Assembly: GCA_947179485.1 (NCBI GenBank)
Contig: OX359249.1
Coordinates: 10,664,001 to 10,728,000 of the forward strand
Length of the DNA: 64,000 nucleotides
DNA from: Allacma fusca
Lineage: Eukaryota > Arthropoda > Collembola > Symphypleona > Sminthuridae
Direction: 5' to 3'
Positions 62,331 to 64,000 of the stretch are shown piece by piece. A program made the position numbers and the translations under genes. Under the pieces are notes generated by a model that saw only the letters and a program-made list of their open reading frames with translations, was not told the DNA's origin and searched no databases. How positions within the stretch are numbered: the stretch's first letter is position 1; the number at the start of each line of letters is the position of its first letter.

Positions 62331-62668
62331 TGGGGAAAGAGAGCTGGTCCTTGCTCACTTCATTTTCTGAATAGAAGGTAATAATGGCTGTATCAGAAAT
62401 CTTATTCTTTTCCCTCCAGCTTTCTCTCTCTCTCTCTCTTCCACTCCTCACCCCTGAGGAGTGTAAATTCAAAGGAGAAGAAAAAATAGAACGACACAAG
62501 GACTGATTTGCGACTCCCAAGTTAAATTCCCACTATTTCAAGGAAATGGGAAGAAAAATCCCGCAATAGTGAAAGTAACATCATGAGAAAGCCGTTCAGA
62601 GAAACTTTGCATATAAATTCCCTATTTTCTCTTGAAAAGGTAAGCATCTGATTTAAGCTGTGAAGATT

Positions 62669-62709
62669 GTATGTATGTATGTATGTATGTATGTGTGTAT
62701 GTGTGTGTG
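62669..62709. repeat. (GTAT)n to (GT)n compound microsatellite
   Basis: Six or more GTAT units pass into GTGTGTGTGT. Confidence 0.92.
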
Positions 62710-63629
62710 CATGTTGCTTTCTCGCCTGCTTTCTCCGCACTTTCTCTTCCCCTCTATTGTGACTCTACTTGCAGAGGAGAGGAGGATGGGAGAAAGTCAA
62801 AGAGAAAGGATAAGAGTTGGAGCGAAGGAGCTGGGAGAGTCATAGCTATACAATAGCCATCCGAAGGGAGGAGGGAAAACAGAGAAAGGCAGAGGAGTTT
62901 TAACAATAATAAGTCAAGTTGAGTAACCTATAAGCTCATTGCTGCAGGAAGTGCTGAGGCTTGCCCAACTTCCAAGAAGTACCAGACCAAAGTGTTTTGC
63001 TGAGTCTGCAAATAATAATTACGTCGAGTCACAGTCAACTTCGCATGAGCACCTCCGCATAGATATAGAGACACTACTACATGCTCCAGCTCTCACTCAC
63101 ACAACACACTGGTCTTCTCCAAGCCGAGGCAGACCGAACCCTTTTACAACTTAGTAGTCAAATGCTCAATCTCCACCAGATTGATCAAATCCTCCTTGAA
63201 ACCTTCCAGGAGTCGAGGGAAAGTTACTTTCTCAAGCGGGCCTTTTACTTTTCAAGTCAGAGTCTCCCAACAAATCCAAAGTTTACAATTCTAAGAGTAA
63301 CAAATCCAAAGATATTGTAACTTTCCGCTAAACCAAAACTGATGACCTCATTTTTTTTCCCTTTACATTTTTCCCATTTTTGATTTATCCCATTTCATAA
63401 GCTCTCCCACGCACGTATAGACATTTTCTATCCTAAAGGATTCACTTGTAACTCCAGACATTCACCCGTTTCCAAAAGTAGGGCTAACTAAATGCAAGTT
63501 TGGGAGAGTCTTTCAAGAATTAGACTGGTGTGTAAAAAGAACCTGATTTTACTTTCTGAGTCGTGTGCCAAGCGCACTGGGGGTGGGGGATTGATAATAG
63601 AGTAAATGTAGAGAAATATAAAAAAGGAA

Positions 63630-63835
63630 TTGACTTAACTTGACTTGATATTGAGTCTAATTTGACTTGATCTTGATTCAAATTGGACTTGAACTGGATT
63701 TAAATTTGACTTGTACTTGACTCAAATTTGACTTGCACTTGACTCAAATTTGACTTGGACTGGACTCACATTTGATTTAAACTTGATTTCAAATTGACTT
63801 GAGCTTTATTTAAATTTCATTTAACGCTCTTTGAA
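63630..63835. repeat. 22-bp CTTGA-based minisatellite
   Basis: The unit CTCAAATTTGACTTGCACTTGA repeats with a 22-base step at its best-preserved copies (63721 and 63743), with looser copies on each side. Composition and submotifs (ACTTGA, CTTGAAC) resemble the array at the opposite end of the window, though unit length differs. Confidence 0.82.
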
Positions 63836-64000
63836 CCCAACTCATACATCTCTACATAAATGCACTCAAAATGCTTTTAATTATTAACATTAAATTCTAT
63901 AAAATTCAGATGTAAATACAAGCTGTAAAGACTTGGCTTGAATAATTCCAATGAATCACAATTAATTCAAAACTCTGTGAAACCTGCCTACGACCCTTCC

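Larger units (their letters stand above)
57804..64000. other. Region upstream of the visible TMTC2 exons
   Basis: The split codon at 57803 requires at least one more coding exon on the minus strand above this point. I looked for an open stretch ending in Tyr-Asp-Asp-Ser-like codons followed by a donor and found no credible one, so the 5' exon may lie beyond 64000. The region contains GA/CT runs (about 60.63, 62.29 and 62.42 kb), a TGTA microsatellite at 62.67 kb and scattered GGAGAAAGT motifs. Two unassigned open stretches (59338-59562 minus, 62954-63210 plus) are discussed under findings. Confidence 0.6.

Overview
This is a gene-poor, AT-rich stretch of an animal nuclear genome. It shows spliced GT-AG introns of 0.4 to 16.7 kb, abundant microsatellites, minisatellites and DNA-transposon relics, with no bacterial-type gene packing. 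The one recognisable gene lies on the minus strand: an orthologue of TMTC2, a multi-membrane-spanning ER protein with TPR repeats from the TMTC family of O-mannosyltransferases. An invertebrate, perhaps an arthropod, would fit the His/Gln/Gly-rich loop insertions and the repeat style, but the sequence does not let me name the species.

Eight coding exons were assembled by splice site, reading-frame phase and similarity to TMTC2. In transcription order they are 57803-56993, 43359-42101, 38731-38646, 21912-21662, 13581-13441, 11627-11543, 11146-10968 and 9347-9114. Together they read without interruption for 1014 residues to a TAG stop at 9116-9114. Every junction keeps phase. Only the N-terminal exon or exons, carrying the start codon, first membrane segment and the family's acidic first-loop motif, are missing; they lie somewhere above 57.8 kb or outside the window. 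The first two exons encode the membrane domain with two low-complexity loops, and the last six plus the end of exon 2 encode about nine TPRs.

Layout: 1-9113 is downstream intergenic sequence, with a 37-bp minisatellite, a complete non-autonomous hAT element (19-bp terminal inverted repeats, 8-bp target duplication), a 29-bp minisatellite and three MITEs. 9114-57803 is TMTC2 with repeat-rich introns. 57804-64000 is upstream sequence with no convincing gene and a CTTGA-rich tract at its end.

Two genome-level signals stand out. One is a family of at least 14 short TA-flanked, pogo/Tigger-like MITEs sharing termini close to CAGTGCACTCTC and a conserved interior; one copy sits just behind the TMTC2 stop codon and carries a possible polyadenylation signal. 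The other is a dispersed nonamer, GGAGAAAGT (ACTTTCTCC), found dozens of times on both strands and also as the core of several unrelated tandem arrays. I saw no CRISPR array, rRNA or convincing tRNA gene.
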